Source of the DNA: Psychrobacter sp. FDAARGOS_221
GTDB taxonomy: Bacteria; Pseudomonadota; Gammaproteobacteria; Pseudomonadales; Moraxellaceae
Reading direction: 5' to 3'
Assembly (NCBI RefSeq): GCF_002313155.2
Contig: NZ_NWFK02000001.1
Location: 1,612,001-1,676,000 of the forward strand
DNA: 64,000 nt
This document shows positions 43,675 to 52,437 of the stretch, piece by piece. The notes beneath the pieces are model-generated. The model did no database searches, was not told the DNA's origin, and saw only the letters and a program-made list of their open reading frames with translations. The number at the start of each line of letters is the position of its first letter. Within the stretch, counting starts at the first letter, position 1. Both the position numbers and the translations under genes were made by a program.

Positions 43675-43775
43675 GAGTTGCGCTTTAATCACTTCATAAG
43701 TGATTAAATGAACGCCATACCTTAATAAACCTAAACTGATAACGTGATGAAACCAATAACAACAAGGAGAGAATA

Positions 43776-44477
43776 ATGGCCGCATTTGACGAACATGCCA
43801 ATGCCTATGACAGCTGGTTTATGGAAAACGAAAACTTACTGCTGAGCGAGTTAAAGCTGGTTGCTCACTTTTTAGATAAAGACAGTAACATCTTATCCAT
43901 CGGCTGCGGCAGTGGCTTATTTGAGATGCTACTGACAAAGGACTACGACATCCATATCAAGCACGGTATTGAACCCTCAAAAGACATGGCTGAAATCGCT
44001 GAAAAACGAGGATTAAGCGTCGATATCAATACTGCTGAAGAGGCTGATATCGAGCCAAACACCTTTGATATTATTATGTTTAACGGCAGTGTCAGCTATA
44101 TCAGTGATCTTGCGTTATGTATCAACAAAGCGTATGCCGCTTTAAAGCCAGGCGGTAAGCTCATTTTGATTGATGTGCCCAAAGAGAGCGGCTTTGCCAG
44201 CTTATATAATCTAGCCAGCGCTGTCGGCACTTGGGATCACCAGTTACTGGCGCAGATTTCACCGAAAGACCCATACCCTATCGAGCTGGTACGCAGTGCA
44301 AACTGGCGCACTTCAGATGAGAAGATTGAGCTGATGCAACAAGCAGGCTTAACTGACTTTGAATACGCACAGACCCTGCTAACCCATCCGATGTTTGCCA
44401 ATGATAAATTACAAGATGTCATTGAAGGCTATGATCGCGGTGATTACGTGGCGATTTGTGGCTACAAAAAAGCCTAA
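43776..44477 (+). CDS. Class I SAM-dependent methyltransferase
   Basis: A 233-aa Rossmann methylase of the UbiE/Methyltransf_11 type. Motif I is NILSIGCGSGLFEMLL, then GIEPSKDMAEIA, motif II-like IIMFNGSVSYISD and motif III PGGKLILIDVPKES. Substrate unknown. The gene has an AAGGAGAG ribosome site and follows the TenA-like gene by 101 bp; a shared role is not evident. It ends before a strong terminator. Confidence 0.85.
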   Translation: MAAFDEHANAYDSWFMENENLLLSELKLVAHFLDKDSNILSIGCGSGLFEMLLTKDYDIHIKHGIEPSKDMAEIAEKRGLSVDINTAEEADIEPNTFDIIMFNGSVSYISDLALCINKAYAALKPGGKLILIDVPKESGFASLYNLASAVGTWDHQLLAQISPKDPYPIELVRSANWRTSDEKIELMQQAGLTDFEYAQTLLTHPMFANDKLQDVIEGYDRGDYVAICGYKKA

Positions 44478-44517
44478 CCCAGATTTATAGCTGACTTTTT
44501 ATAGATAACCCCATACA

Positions 44518-44553
44518 AAAGCCCCATCCTGTCATAGCAGGATGGGGCTTTAT
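44518..44553 (+). terminator. Terminator after the methyltransferase gene
   Basis: A 14-bp perfect stem (AAAGCCCCATCCTG/CAGGATGGGGCTTT) with a 6-base loop. It may also act for the convergent CHMI-like gene. Confidence 0.9.
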
Positions 44554-44580
44554 GCTATGTATTAACTGCTCTATACCTGA

Positions 44581-44949
44581 CTAAATTTTCTCTTTTTTAT
44601 AAGCCGCCGTTAGTTCTACCACTTCAACACAATACTGCACCGAAACGCGCCCTGATTGTTGCTCTACCAGCTCCTGCTTCAAGCAGGTGTGTAGCTTCTC
44701 AGCTAAGTCATCTCGAATCTGTTGGCTACGTCCTGGCATGAGCCTAAGCTGAATATAGACAAAGCCTTCAGCTTGTTGATCATCTTCCACGCCGACTAGA
44801 AAGGTTTCAACATCCAGCAGTCGCGCTTTAATCGCTTGCGGTGAGCCGAAGTGACCCGTTTCCCAAAGCGTGCTGTTTAATTTTCTAAGCAGGCTCTCTG
44901 GGTTTTTAATCGTGACATTTGGGGTAGCTTGAACGATAACATGTGGCAT
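44581..44949 (-). CDS. CHMI-like tautomerase family protein
   Basis: A 122-aa protein of the 5-carboxymethyl-2-hydroxymuconate isomerase (HpaF/CHMI) group in the tautomerase superfamily. It begins MPHVIVQATPNV, giving the catalytic N-terminal proline P2 after Met removal. It continues with LLRKLNSTLWETGHFG, KARLLDVETFLVG and VYIQLRLMPGRS, typical of the CHMI fold. No hpa catabolic genes are nearby, so the actual substrate is uncertain. Start ATG 44949 with AGAGCTG upstream. Confidence 0.84.
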   Translation of the reverse strand: MPHVIVQATPNVTIKNPESLLRKLNSTLWETGHFGSPQAIKARLLDVETFLVGVEDDQQAEGFVYIQLRLMPGRSQQIRDDLAEKLHTCLKQELVEQQSGRVSVQYCVEVVELTAAYKKEKI

Positions 44950-45055
44950 AACAGCTCTCTTTTTACAATTTTATATTTAACGGTTATTTAGGGATAATCG
45001 GTGTGGTATCGGATAAGTATCAGTCAGCTTTAATCAGCCGTGTTAATCTTCAGTT

Positions 45056-45523
45056 TTAATCAATAACGTCAGCAAACTTGGCATTTAAAGTTTTGGCCAA
45101 CTGCGCAGGCGGTAATTCAATCTCTAATCCTCGTTTGCCACCGCTGACATGCATAGTAGTTAGGTCTTGGGCTGACTGATGGATAATGGTTGCTAGTCGT
45201 TTCTTCTGACCCAATGGGCTGACGCCGCCAAGCACATAGCCGGTGCTACGCTCAACAACTTTTGGGTCGGCCATTTGCACTTTTTTACAGCCCAAAGCTT
45301 TGGCCATCCTTTTAAAATTAAGGGTGTCGCTTACTGGCAATATCGCCACAGCAAGTTTGTCTGCATCGGTTGCCACTACTAACGTCTTAAAAACGTGCGT
45401 TGGGTCGACACCCAGTTTATCTGCAGCTTCCAAACCATATGACTCTGCACTTGGGTCATGCTCATACTCATGAATCTGGTAATCAAGTTTTAGCTTTTTG
45501 GCAAGATTGACGGCTGGAGTCAT
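45056..45523 (-). CDS. ybaK: Cys-tRNA(Pro)/Cys-tRNA(Cys) deacylase YbaK-like
   Basis: Trans-editing protein of the YbaK/EbsC family that hydrolyses mischarged Cys-tRNA(Pro). In 155 aa: [28 protein letters not shown], with the catalytic Lys in the FKTL stretch, [23 protein letters not shown], and [15 protein letters not shown], the loop which identifies the YbaK branch against ProX and the INS domain. Solo gene. The ribosome site GGAATATC is weak. Its C-terminus is ordinary. Confidence 0.92.
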   Translation of the reverse strand: MTPAVNLAKKLKLDYQIHEYEHDPSAESYGLEAADKLGVDPTHVFKTLVVATDADKLAVAILPVSDTLNFKRMAKALGCKKVQMADPKVVERSTGYVLGGVSPLGQKKRLATIIHQSAQDLTTMHVSGGKRGLEIELPPAQLAKTLNAKFADVID

Positions 45524-45643
45524 CGCAGATATTCCTTACATTTAAATACTCAACTAAATCATTTAGGACTGGCGCAAATTGTACAGTTAATAACAGTATA
45601 AATGAGTGGTGTAGAGTTTAGATTACCCTATTTCTTAACAAAC

Positions 45644-45676
45644 AAAAAGCCCTCCTTTATTGCGATAAAAGAGGGC
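45644..45676 (-). terminator. rapA terminator
   Basis: On the - strand: AGCCCTCTTTTAT/ATAAAGGAGGGCT (one mismatch) followed by a T run. It is 34 bp after the rapA stop. Confidence 0.85.
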
Positions 45677-45709
45677 TAATAACATTAAATCATCAATGGG
45701 TACTGAGGG

Positions 45710-48592
45710 CTAAGGCTTAACAGCAACCAGTACACGGATGCTGTCTGGCACCAAGGATAGATTGGTTAACGCCTGCTCACCTTGTGCTTTAAGCGACTCA
45801 AGACGCTCAATTTCTTCATCACGCACGTTCGGGTTAACCTGCTGTAGCTGTTTTAAACGATTGATTTCACGTTGCCAAATTTGACTAAAGCGCTCTAGAG
45901 CTTGAGCACTAATATCGCCCAGCTTACTTTGGGCAATAGCCTCAGCATCATGATAGCGTGATTCAATCACCCCGCTGCGCACTTTAATGACCTGACGTGC
46001 ACGGTTTTTATCAAGACGCTCAATGTGCGGCAAGATCATATCGGCGGTGATGCGATCGGCCAAATCACCGCCCTGCTCGCCTAAGAATACGCGCAAGCTT
46101 TGGGTCGGTAAATTCGCGGTCAAATTAAGTACTTTTGGCGCAATAGTGGTCACTCGGAAGTTGACCTCTAATAACAGCATACCCTCAGGTACGGTGTTAC
46201 TCTTCAACATCGCAACCGTGGTATTACCGAAGGTGCCAGAGTTGGCCATATCATAAATGGCCAACATCAATGGGTGCTCATGGGTAATAAAGTCCATGTC
46301 TTCACGAATTAATGCTTGGCTGCGCTTGAAGGTCAAGGTCATGCCATCTTCTGAAATGGGCAAGTTATCAACATCGGTGTGTTGGCTATTTTCAGCCTCT
46401 GGCGGATGCACTACCCACGAGCCATCACGCTGCACACTGTGGTCTAGATTAACCGATGAGAAAAAGCGATCTAAAAATGCCGGTAACAAGTTATTGGCAT
46501 CAAAGCTGCTCATTGCATCGGCAATACGTGCAGCCACGCGTGGACGGCAAGAGTTGTATTCCAACAGGCGATCTCGTCCCGATTGTAGCTGTGCTTCTAG
46601 CTCTAAGCGTAATGATTTGGCTTCTGCAATCAAGTCACTTAATGCTTGACGGTTATCCGCTGTATTTTCACCTTCTAGCAATGGTTTGAGATCAACAATA
46701 AATTGCTCTTGTACTGTCTGTGCAGTCGGTGAAATGTGATTGAAGATATTAAGCGCGCCGTCATACCACTGGTACATACGCTCTTGCGCCGTGCCTTCAA
46801 CATACGGCACGTGCAGGGTAATTTTTTGGTTCTGACCGATACGATCTAAGCGGCCAATACGCTGCTCTAAGGTATCTGGATTGGCAGGTAAATCCCATAG
46901 TACTAAGTGACTGGCGAACTGGAAATTGCGCCCTTCTGAACCAATTTCTGAACACAATAGAATCTGAGCACCGGCTTCATCCGCAAAGAATGCAGCAGCT
47001 TGATCTCGCTCAAGCAAACTCATCTGCTCGGTGAAAATAGCGGTTTTAATACCCGCATGTAAGCGCAATACCGCCTCTAGGCTTTCAACGGTTGCCCCAC
47101 TACGGGCGATAAGCAGTACTTTTTCTTGTTTAAGGTTCTCTTTTAATAGGTTAATTAACCAGGGCACACGCGGATCATCTTCTAACCAACCGCCATCGGG
47201 TTGATTTTCTTCACCCCACAGCTGCTCACGCAATTTACCGCAAGTTTGATAATTACCAATCCAGGCATCAGGACATGGCAGTGGATGTGGCACACTAGCA
47301 CGACCGTGGAAACCTTGAACACTGTCACGCGTATTGCGGAACAACACACGGCCAGTACCATGGCGGTCTAATAGCTGATTGAGTGCATAAGTACGCAGCT
47401 TGTCGTCTTCATTAATCGCTGCTAGCTCATTTTCATCTTCTAAACCAAGCAAATGGGTTAATGCGGCAATTTGACCCTCAGTAAGCGGCTTATCATCCAT
47501 TAAGATTTCAGCAACTGCCGCTGTATCGGAAAATGCCTGTTGACCAGCGATAAAGTCATCTAAGTCATCAAAACGATCTTCATCAAGCAAACGCAAGCGT
47601 GCAAAATGACTTTCAACACCCAACTGCTCTGGTGTTGCTGTTAGCAATAGCACCCCTGGAGTCTCGTGTGCAAAGTCAGCAACCAATTCATATTTGTCAT
47701 TGCCGCCTTGCTCAGGGTCCCAATGCAAATGGTGCGCTTCATCAACGACTAATAAATCAAAGCCAGCATCCATCGCTTGGTCATACAAATCCTGATGATC
47801 TAGCAGTAAGTCTAAGCTGGCAATAATGCATTGCTCGGTAGTGAATACGTTTTGCTCTGGATTGTGCTCTTTAATCGCTGCAGTACGTACCAAATCAAAT
47901 AAGGAAAAGTTCAGATTAAAACGACGACGCATCTCAATCATCCACTGATACTGCAAGCTATCAGGCACTAAGATAAGTACGCGCTGCGCTTTGCCAGTTA
48001 ACAGTTGCTGATGGATAATCAGACCCGCTTCAATGGTCTTACCCAGACCCACTTCGTCAGCCAATAATACACGTGGCGCCAGACGTTTACCGACTTCATG
48101 CGCAATGTATAACTGATGCGGAATAATATCAACTCGCGCACCTATCAGACCTTTAAGTGGATGTCCTGCCAGCGCTGACTGCATACGCAAGATATCTTGA
48201 CGCAGCTCATACCAGTCGCCACGCTCAACACGGCCCGCCAGCAGACGCTCTAACGGCTTGGCCAAGGTAATGTTGGCGGCCAGTCGAGTCTCCATGATGC
48301 CTCTTGGATGTCCTTCTACCAAGTATTTGACCACGCCCATGACTTCTTCAATCCCTGTCACGATATGGCTGTTACCTTCTTGATCAGTGATCTCATCACC
48401 CACCTTGAAGGTCACCCTTGATAAGGGGGCTGAGTTTTTGGCGTAGACACGGGTCTCTTCACTTTGGGCAAACAAGATATGTACGCAGCGATCATCAACA
48501 TCAATCACCACCCCTAAGCCCAGCTCAGCTTCGGTATCTGATAAATAACGTTGACCTACGGCGAATTCAGGAATTAAAGCAGCTATTGTCAT
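45710..48592 (-). CDS. rapA: RNA polymerase recycling ATPase RapA (HepA)
   Basis: SWI/SNF-family ATPase that binds RNA polymerase and helps recycle it after stalled or post-termination complexes. Seen in 960 aa: Walker A LADEVGLGKTIEAGLI at about residue 180, DEAH in LLVVDEAHHLHWD, LLLTATPEQLGV, and the second lobe with LLCSEIGSEGRNFQFASHLVLWDLP and RIGRLDRIGQNQ. The N-terminal Tudor-like domain (residues 1-110) begins FAVGQRYLSDTEAELGLG. Length matches E. coli RapA (968 aa). It is monocistronic, with its terminator at its 3' end. Confidence 0.96.
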   Translation of the reverse strand: MTIAALIPEFAVGQRYLSDTEAELGLGVVIDVDDRCVHILFAQSEETRVYAKNSAPLSRVTFKVGDEITDQEGNSHIVTGIEEVMGVVKYLVEGHPRGIMETRLAANITLAKPLERLLAGRVERGDWYELRQDILRMQSALAGHPLKGLIGARVDIIPHQLYIAHEVGKRLAPRVLLADEVGLGKTIEAGLIIHQQLLTGKAQRVLILVPDSLQYQWMIEMRRRFNLNFSLFDLVRTAAIKEHNPEQNVFTTEQCIIASLDLLLDHQDLYDQAMDAGFDLLVVDEAHHLHWDPEQGGNDKYELVADFAHETPGVLLLTATPEQLGVESHFARLRLLDEDRFDDLDDFIAGQQAFSDTAAVAEILMDDKPLTEGQIAALTHLLGLEDENELAAINEDDKLRTYALNQLLDRHGTGRVLFRNTRDSVQGFHGRASVPHPLPCPDAWIGNYQTCGKLREQLWGEENQPDGGWLEDDPRVPWLINLLKENLKQEKVLLIARSGATVESLEAVLRLHAGIKTAIFTEQMSLLERDQAAAFFADEAGAQILLCSEIGSEGRNFQFASHLVLWDLPANPDTLEQRIGRLDRIGQNQKITLHVPYVEGTAQERMYQWYDGALNIFNHISPTAQTVQEQFIVDLKPLLEGENTADNRQALSDLIAEAKSLRLELEAQLQSGRDRLLEYNSCRPRVAARIADAMSSFDANNLLPAFLDRFFSSVNLDHSVQRDGSWVVHPPEAENSQHTDVDNLPISEDGMTLTFKRSQALIREDMDFITHEHPLMLAIYDMANSGTFGNTTVAMLKSNTVPEGMLLLEVNFRVTTIAPKVLNLTANLPTQSLRVFLGEQGGDLADRITADMILPHIERLDKNRARQVIKVRSGVIESRYHDAEAIAQSKLGDISAQALERFSQIWQREINRLKQLQQVNPNVRDEEIERLESLKAQGEQALTNLSLVPDSIRVLVAVKP

Positions 48593-49106
48593 AAAGCAGT
48601 CAGTTCTTTTTGATAAATAAGATTCGGATTTTCATTGGGCTATATTATAGCGATATTCCCTGTTTATGAGGGCAAACTTCGCATTTTCTATAGCCAATCT
48701 TGGTATTTCGATAATCATTTAAAAATTCTGGCACTATTTTAACGCTTATTGCCACTGAGTTGGGGTTTGCAAAGACATAATTGATAAAAAAATACTAACT
48801 TAGTACAGTCACTCAACATCTGAGCCATCGTTTTGACTGATTGACTATCTAACTGATTATCTATCTGATTGGCTGTTATTAATGCAAACGTTGAGGTTGT
48901 TACTATTTGATATGGGGTGCTTATATCTAATATGGGGATAGTTGTTTAAGAGTTTTGCTAGTTTTAATAGTGATAATTTGACATTGGATACCGGCACTAT
49001 ACACTTAATCACGTAACCAATGACACGCTGCTTTAGCGTTAGTAGAAACACAATTAAAATAAATAGGCAGTGATATGCTGCAAACACCAATAAGCACAGG
49101 GAGCGC
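48593..49106. other. Divergent spacer between rapA and a 2-hydroxyacid dehydrogenase gene
   Basis: About 510 bp. Near 48834-48872 is a short run of CTGATT(A/G)(A/T)CTATCT-like direct repeats. The right end has the ribosome site GGGAG. No gene is supported; a minus-strand ORF at 48857-49177 runs over the dehydrogenase start and is rejected. Confidence 0.5.
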
Positions 49107-50057
49107 ATGATGAAAGCCGTTTTTTTGGATAGAGGTACTTTTTTGGCAGGCTTAGAGCTGCCCAAACCAGAAGACATTACCGATTATCAAGTGTATCAAA
49201 GCACCGAGCAAGACGATGCGCTGATTATTGAGCGCTGCCAAGATGCCGATATTATCTTTAGCAATAAAGTCGTACTTAATGCCAATATTATTGCCAATTT
49301 GCCCAAGCTAAAATTAATTCAACTCACCGCTACCGGCATGAATAATGTCGATGCAGATGCTTGTGAACAGCACAACATTACGCTGTACAATGTCGCCGGC
49401 TATGCGATCAAAAGTGTGCCTGAACATACCTTTATGTTGATGTTAAACGCACTGCGCGCTGGCGTGCATTATCACAATAAGGTCATCGATGGCAGTTGGG
49501 AAGCGTCAGGCAGCTTTAGCTTAATGGATGTGCCTTTGGTTGATTTAGAGGGTCGTACCTTAGGTATTATTGGACCTGGCACCATCGGTAAGCGAGTCGG
49601 AGAGATTGCCAAAGCCTTTGGCATGCAAGTGCTGTGGGCAGAGCATCAAGGCAAAGCCCCGCGCAATGAATACTATACCGATTTTGATAGCGTATTAGAA
49701 AAGTCAGATATCATTAGCTTACATTGTCCATTAACTGAGAGCACCAAGCACTTAATTAACGAGAGCACACTGGCAAAAATGAAGCAGCAACCGTTGATTG
49801 TTAACGTTGCTCGTGGCGGTGTGGTAGATTCTAAAGCGATGGCACAGGCGGTACTTAATGAGCAGGTATTGGGCTATGCTACCGATGTGTTTGAACAAGA
49901 GCCAACCACTCAAGATGACCCGTTATTACAACTGACTAAGCAAAACCATCCTCGCGTCATCTTCAGCCCACACAATGCATGGGGCAGTAAAGCCGCGCAA
50001 CAAAAGTTGTGGGATATTTTAAGCGAACAAGTCAGCAGCTTTATTAAGCAGCAGTAG
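49107..50057 (+). CDS. D-2-hydroxyacid dehydrogenase (hydroxypyruvate reductase-like)
   Basis: NAD(P)-dependent oxidoreductase of the D-isomer family (316 aa). Seen: QLTATGMNNVDADACEQ, the Rossmann loop LGIIGPGTIGKRVGEIA (a Pro replaces the usual middle residue), the catalytic Arg in NVARGGVVDSKAM, the Glu in DVFEQEP, and the His in FSPHNAWGSK. The best match in memory is glycerate/hydroxypyruvate reductase (HprA), but relatives act on several 2-keto acids. GGGAG lies before ATG 49107; 49110 is also possible. Confidence 0.9.
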   Translation: MMKAVFLDRGTFLAGLELPKPEDITDYQVYQSTEQDDALIIERCQDADIIFSNKVVLNANIIANLPKLKLIQLTATGMNNVDADACEQHNITLYNVAGYAIKSVPEHTFMLMLNALRAGVHYHNKVIDGSWEASGSFSLMDVPLVDLEGRTLGIIGPGTIGKRVGEIAKAFGMQVLWAEHQGKAPRNEYYTDFDSVLEKSDIISLHCPLTESTKHLINESTLAKMKQQPLIVNVARGGVVDSKAMAQAVLNEQVLGYATDVFEQEPTTQDDPLLQLTKQNHPRVIFSPHNAWGSKAAQQKLWDILSEQVSSFIKQQ

Positions 50058-50087
50058 TTTAAGTCGGACATCAGCGTTCCACAGTCC

Positions 50088-50125
50088 AAGCCTTAGTTAA
50101 GGCGTTTATAGCTTAACTAAGGCTT
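50088..50125. terminator. Terminator-like hairpin after the dehydrogenase gene
   Basis: A 13-bp perfect stem AAGCCTTAGTTAA/TTAACTAAGGCTT with a 12-base loop, 30 bp after the stop. No strong T run, so stop efficiency is uncertain. Confidence 0.5.
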
Positions 50126-50163
50126 TGTAAAAGCCCGCTACTTTGATAAACGGCCACTACTAA

Positions 50164-50961
50164 TTAAGCGGTACCCATACTGATGGTCTCAGGCAAAGTT
50201 GCACCGCCATCAATAACCACTTGCGAACCTGTCAAATAACTGGACTCATCGCTGCCTAAAAAGGCGAACAACTCACCCACTTCCGTTGGTTTTGCCAAGC
50301 GCTGCATAGGAACCGATTTGGCAATAGAATCAATCGCCGATTCTGGATCGTCTGGGTTAGACTCAGCGGCCATTTTCTCAACCATTGGCGTGCGTGCATA
50401 ACCCAGCTGCGTACAGTTGACCCGAATATTTCTATCCGCATATTCAACTGCCAAACACTTGGTTAACCCGACCAACGCAGACTTAGTCATGGCATAAGCC
50501 GCTTCACCAGCATCCGCAACCAAGTCGCCAGTAACCGATGAGGCAATCACAATACTACCCGAGCCTTGGCTTAACATTTGTGGTATCACCGTCTGGCAGG
50601 TATTCCATACCCCTTTAATGTTGACATCAATGTGGAAGTCGCGCATGTCATCGCTCATCTTCTCAAACGGGGCTAATTGGCACACACCGGCATTACAACA
50701 GGCAATATCAAGGCTACCAAAGGTATCGACCGTTAGCTTCACTGCCGCTTGCATTTCGGCTTTATCAGTCACATCACCAACATAGGTAATGACTTCTGTC
50801 TGATAGGTTTGACGGATGCGCTCTGCAGTTTGTTCAACCGAATCAGATAAGTCGATCATACAGATCTTGGCGCCGTACATGGCATAGACACTGGCAATGC
50901 CTTCGCCTAGCCCAGTTGCTGCACCAGTGATAATGGCAACCTTATCGGTTAATTTTGCCAT
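50164..50961 (-). CDS. UcpA-like short-chain dehydrogenase
   Basis: NAD(P)-binding SDR, 265 aa. Motifs: TGAATGLGEG (nucleotide loop), CNAGV, the catalytic Ser/Tyr/Lys in SSVTGDLV and YAMTK, and the C-terminal SNPDDPESA...DESSYLTGSQVVIDGG. The long collinear stretches match what I recall of E. coli UcpA (sulfate metabolism associated, furfural-tolerance effects), so that branch is likely. Substrate unknown. Start ATG 50961 with AAGGAG upstream. Solo gene. Confidence 0.9.
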   Translation of the reverse strand: MAKLTDKVAIITGAATGLGEGIASVYAMYGAKICMIDLSDSVEQTAERIRQTYQTEVITYVGDVTDKAEMQAAVKLTVDTFGSLDIACCNAGVCQLAPFEKMSDDMRDFHIDVNIKGVWNTCQTVIPQMLSQGSGSIVIASSVTGDLVADAGEAAYAMTKSALVGLTKCLAVEYADRNIRVNCTQLGYARTPMVEKMAAESNPDDPESAIDSIAKSVPMQRLAKPTEVGELFAFLGSDESSYLTGSQVVIDGGATLPETISMGTA

Positions 50962-51220
50962 GATAATCTCCTTAGTTTGAGTGTCATTTTAGGTTTGGTT
51001 TTAACGTTATAAGCAGTTTTTACTGTCTCAGCTTGTTAACTTTTTAGTCTTAATAGTCTTAACCATTTTATCGTTATTTTTATAGTGGCTATTTTTATCG
51101 TTACTGCCTTCATTGTAGCCAATATTAATGACATTTTGGTAATTGAGGACGGTATTGAATGACTATGCTAAAAGCCTATATTAGATAACTGCTTATTTTC
51201 AGAGTGATAACTACCAACCA

Positions 51221-52111
51221 TTAAGCCCAAAACAAAACAAACACACAGCCGATTGCCAATAAAATACCAACCAGATTAATTTTGCTCAGTGATTCTTTAA
51301 ACGCAAATACCCCAACTAGCGTTGCCACCGCAATCACCCCAACGTTCATACCGGTAAACACCACACTCGGCGAATCGGCAAGGCTCTGATGCGCTTTGAT
51401 ATAGGCATAAATATTACCCATATTCAGCACACCCAATATCAGCCCAGATGCCAAGGCCTTGCCCTGCCAGCGTGTTTTCGTTAGTAGCAGATAAGCAAAC
51501 AGCAAACTACCTGCCAGTCCAAACGCCACAAATAAGGTTAATGGAAACGCCGTACCCTGCTTGGCCACTTGCTTAAACAAGATATCAATCACGCCATAAC
51601 CGAGCCATACGCCAAGCAGCCAAACCCCTGTTGGCACTTGGGTAGTCGGCTTAGATGAGTACACCGCTTGTCCTACAATTGTCTGCCCATTGGCTATTGT
51701 TGCTGAACGACGATATACCAATGCAGTCAGCGCCAAAAAACCCAAACCAATACCCAATAAGCGCTGAGTGGTTAAGGTGTCGCCAAAAAACACAAAGGCC
51801 GCTACAATCGGAATGATTAATGATAAGCGCTGAGCCGCATCAGTCGCTATAATACCGACCGCATCAATGGCACGACCCAAAATGACAAATACCAGTGGCA
51901 ATAATAGCCCCAATAGTAGAATAATGCCCCACGCACTGCCCAAATCACCGATTGCCGATAAGTCAGGCTTTAACAGTACGCCAGTTAATAAAAAGGCAAC
52001 CGGATAGCCGGCAACAATGGTCTGACGAATATCAACGCCTTGCTGGCGCAACACTTTTAATAATACCGACACCGCAACGCTGCATAACACAGCGATAATC
52101 AGATAAGTCAT
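51221..52111 (-). CDS. EamA/DMT-superfamily transporter
   Basis: Ten-helix drug/metabolite transporter-like protein, about 296 aa. ATG at 52111 is preferred over an in-frame TTG at 52126. Hydrophobic helices start at the N-terminus (YLIIAVLCSVAVSVLLKVL) and the second half repeats the first, with GVLNMGNIYAYIKAHQSL and GVFAFKESLSKINLVGILLA as the EamA-typical last helices. The cargo is unknown. The next gene to the right is divergent. It does not share an operon. Confidence 0.86.
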   Translation of the reverse strand: MTYLIIAVLCSVAVSVLLKVLRQQGVDIRQTIVAGYPVAFLLTGVLLKPDLSAIGDLGSAWGIILLLGLLLPLVFVILGRAIDAVGIIATDAAQRLSLIIPIVAAFVFFGDTLTTQRLLGIGLGFLALTALVYRRSATIANGQTIVGQAVYSSKPTTQVPTGVWLLGVWLGYGVIDILFKQVAKQGTAFPLTLFVAFGLAGSLLFAYLLLTKTRWQGKALASGLILGVLNMGNIYAYIKAHQSLADSPSVVFTGMNVGVIAVATLVGVFAFKESLSKINLVGILLAIGCVFVLFWA

Positions 52112-52433
52112 GACAATTAAGCCCAATCAATTATGAATCATGAAATGTAACAAACTATTACAACTCATACAACATAAAACTCAACGCTTGAAAAATATAG
52201 TGATTTTTAATGTCATAGCCCCTTGTATATCGACTATTTACCCTTATCTAGTTAACATCTAAACCCTGCTGGTTTTTATAGATCCTACTGATTTCTACCA
52301 TACACAGCAAAGCCGAGCACAAACACAACCGAGCACAGTCACAATCGAGCTCATCATTGGCTGCGCTAACTGATGCGTACGCCCAATATCACTTTTCACT
52401 CTCAAGTCAGTCGACTGTTATGAATAAGCTATT
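52112..52433. other. Divergent spacer before the ABC exporter gene
   Basis: 322 bp. Around 52308-52356 three CCGAGCACA-type short tandem units (period about 16) are seen. At 52420-52437 a five-codon leader ORF overlaps the exporter start. No other gene. Confidence 0.5.
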
Positions 52434-52437
52434 ATGA
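52420..52437 (+). CDS. Possible five-codon leader overlapping the exporter start
   Basis: ATG AAT AAG CTA TTA TGA, whose stop overlaps the ATG at 52434 as ATGA. It arose from a 14-bp tandem duplication (ATGAATAAGCTATT then ATGAACAAGCTATT). No ribosome site is seen before it, so translation is unproven. Confidence 0.25.
   Translation: MNKLL

Noticed and set aside
48857..49177. 106-aa minus-strand ORF over the start of the 2-hydroxyacid dehydrogenase gene
   Set aside because: It overlaps the ribosome site and first codons of a well-supported gene, has no ribosome site itself and no protein-like pattern.
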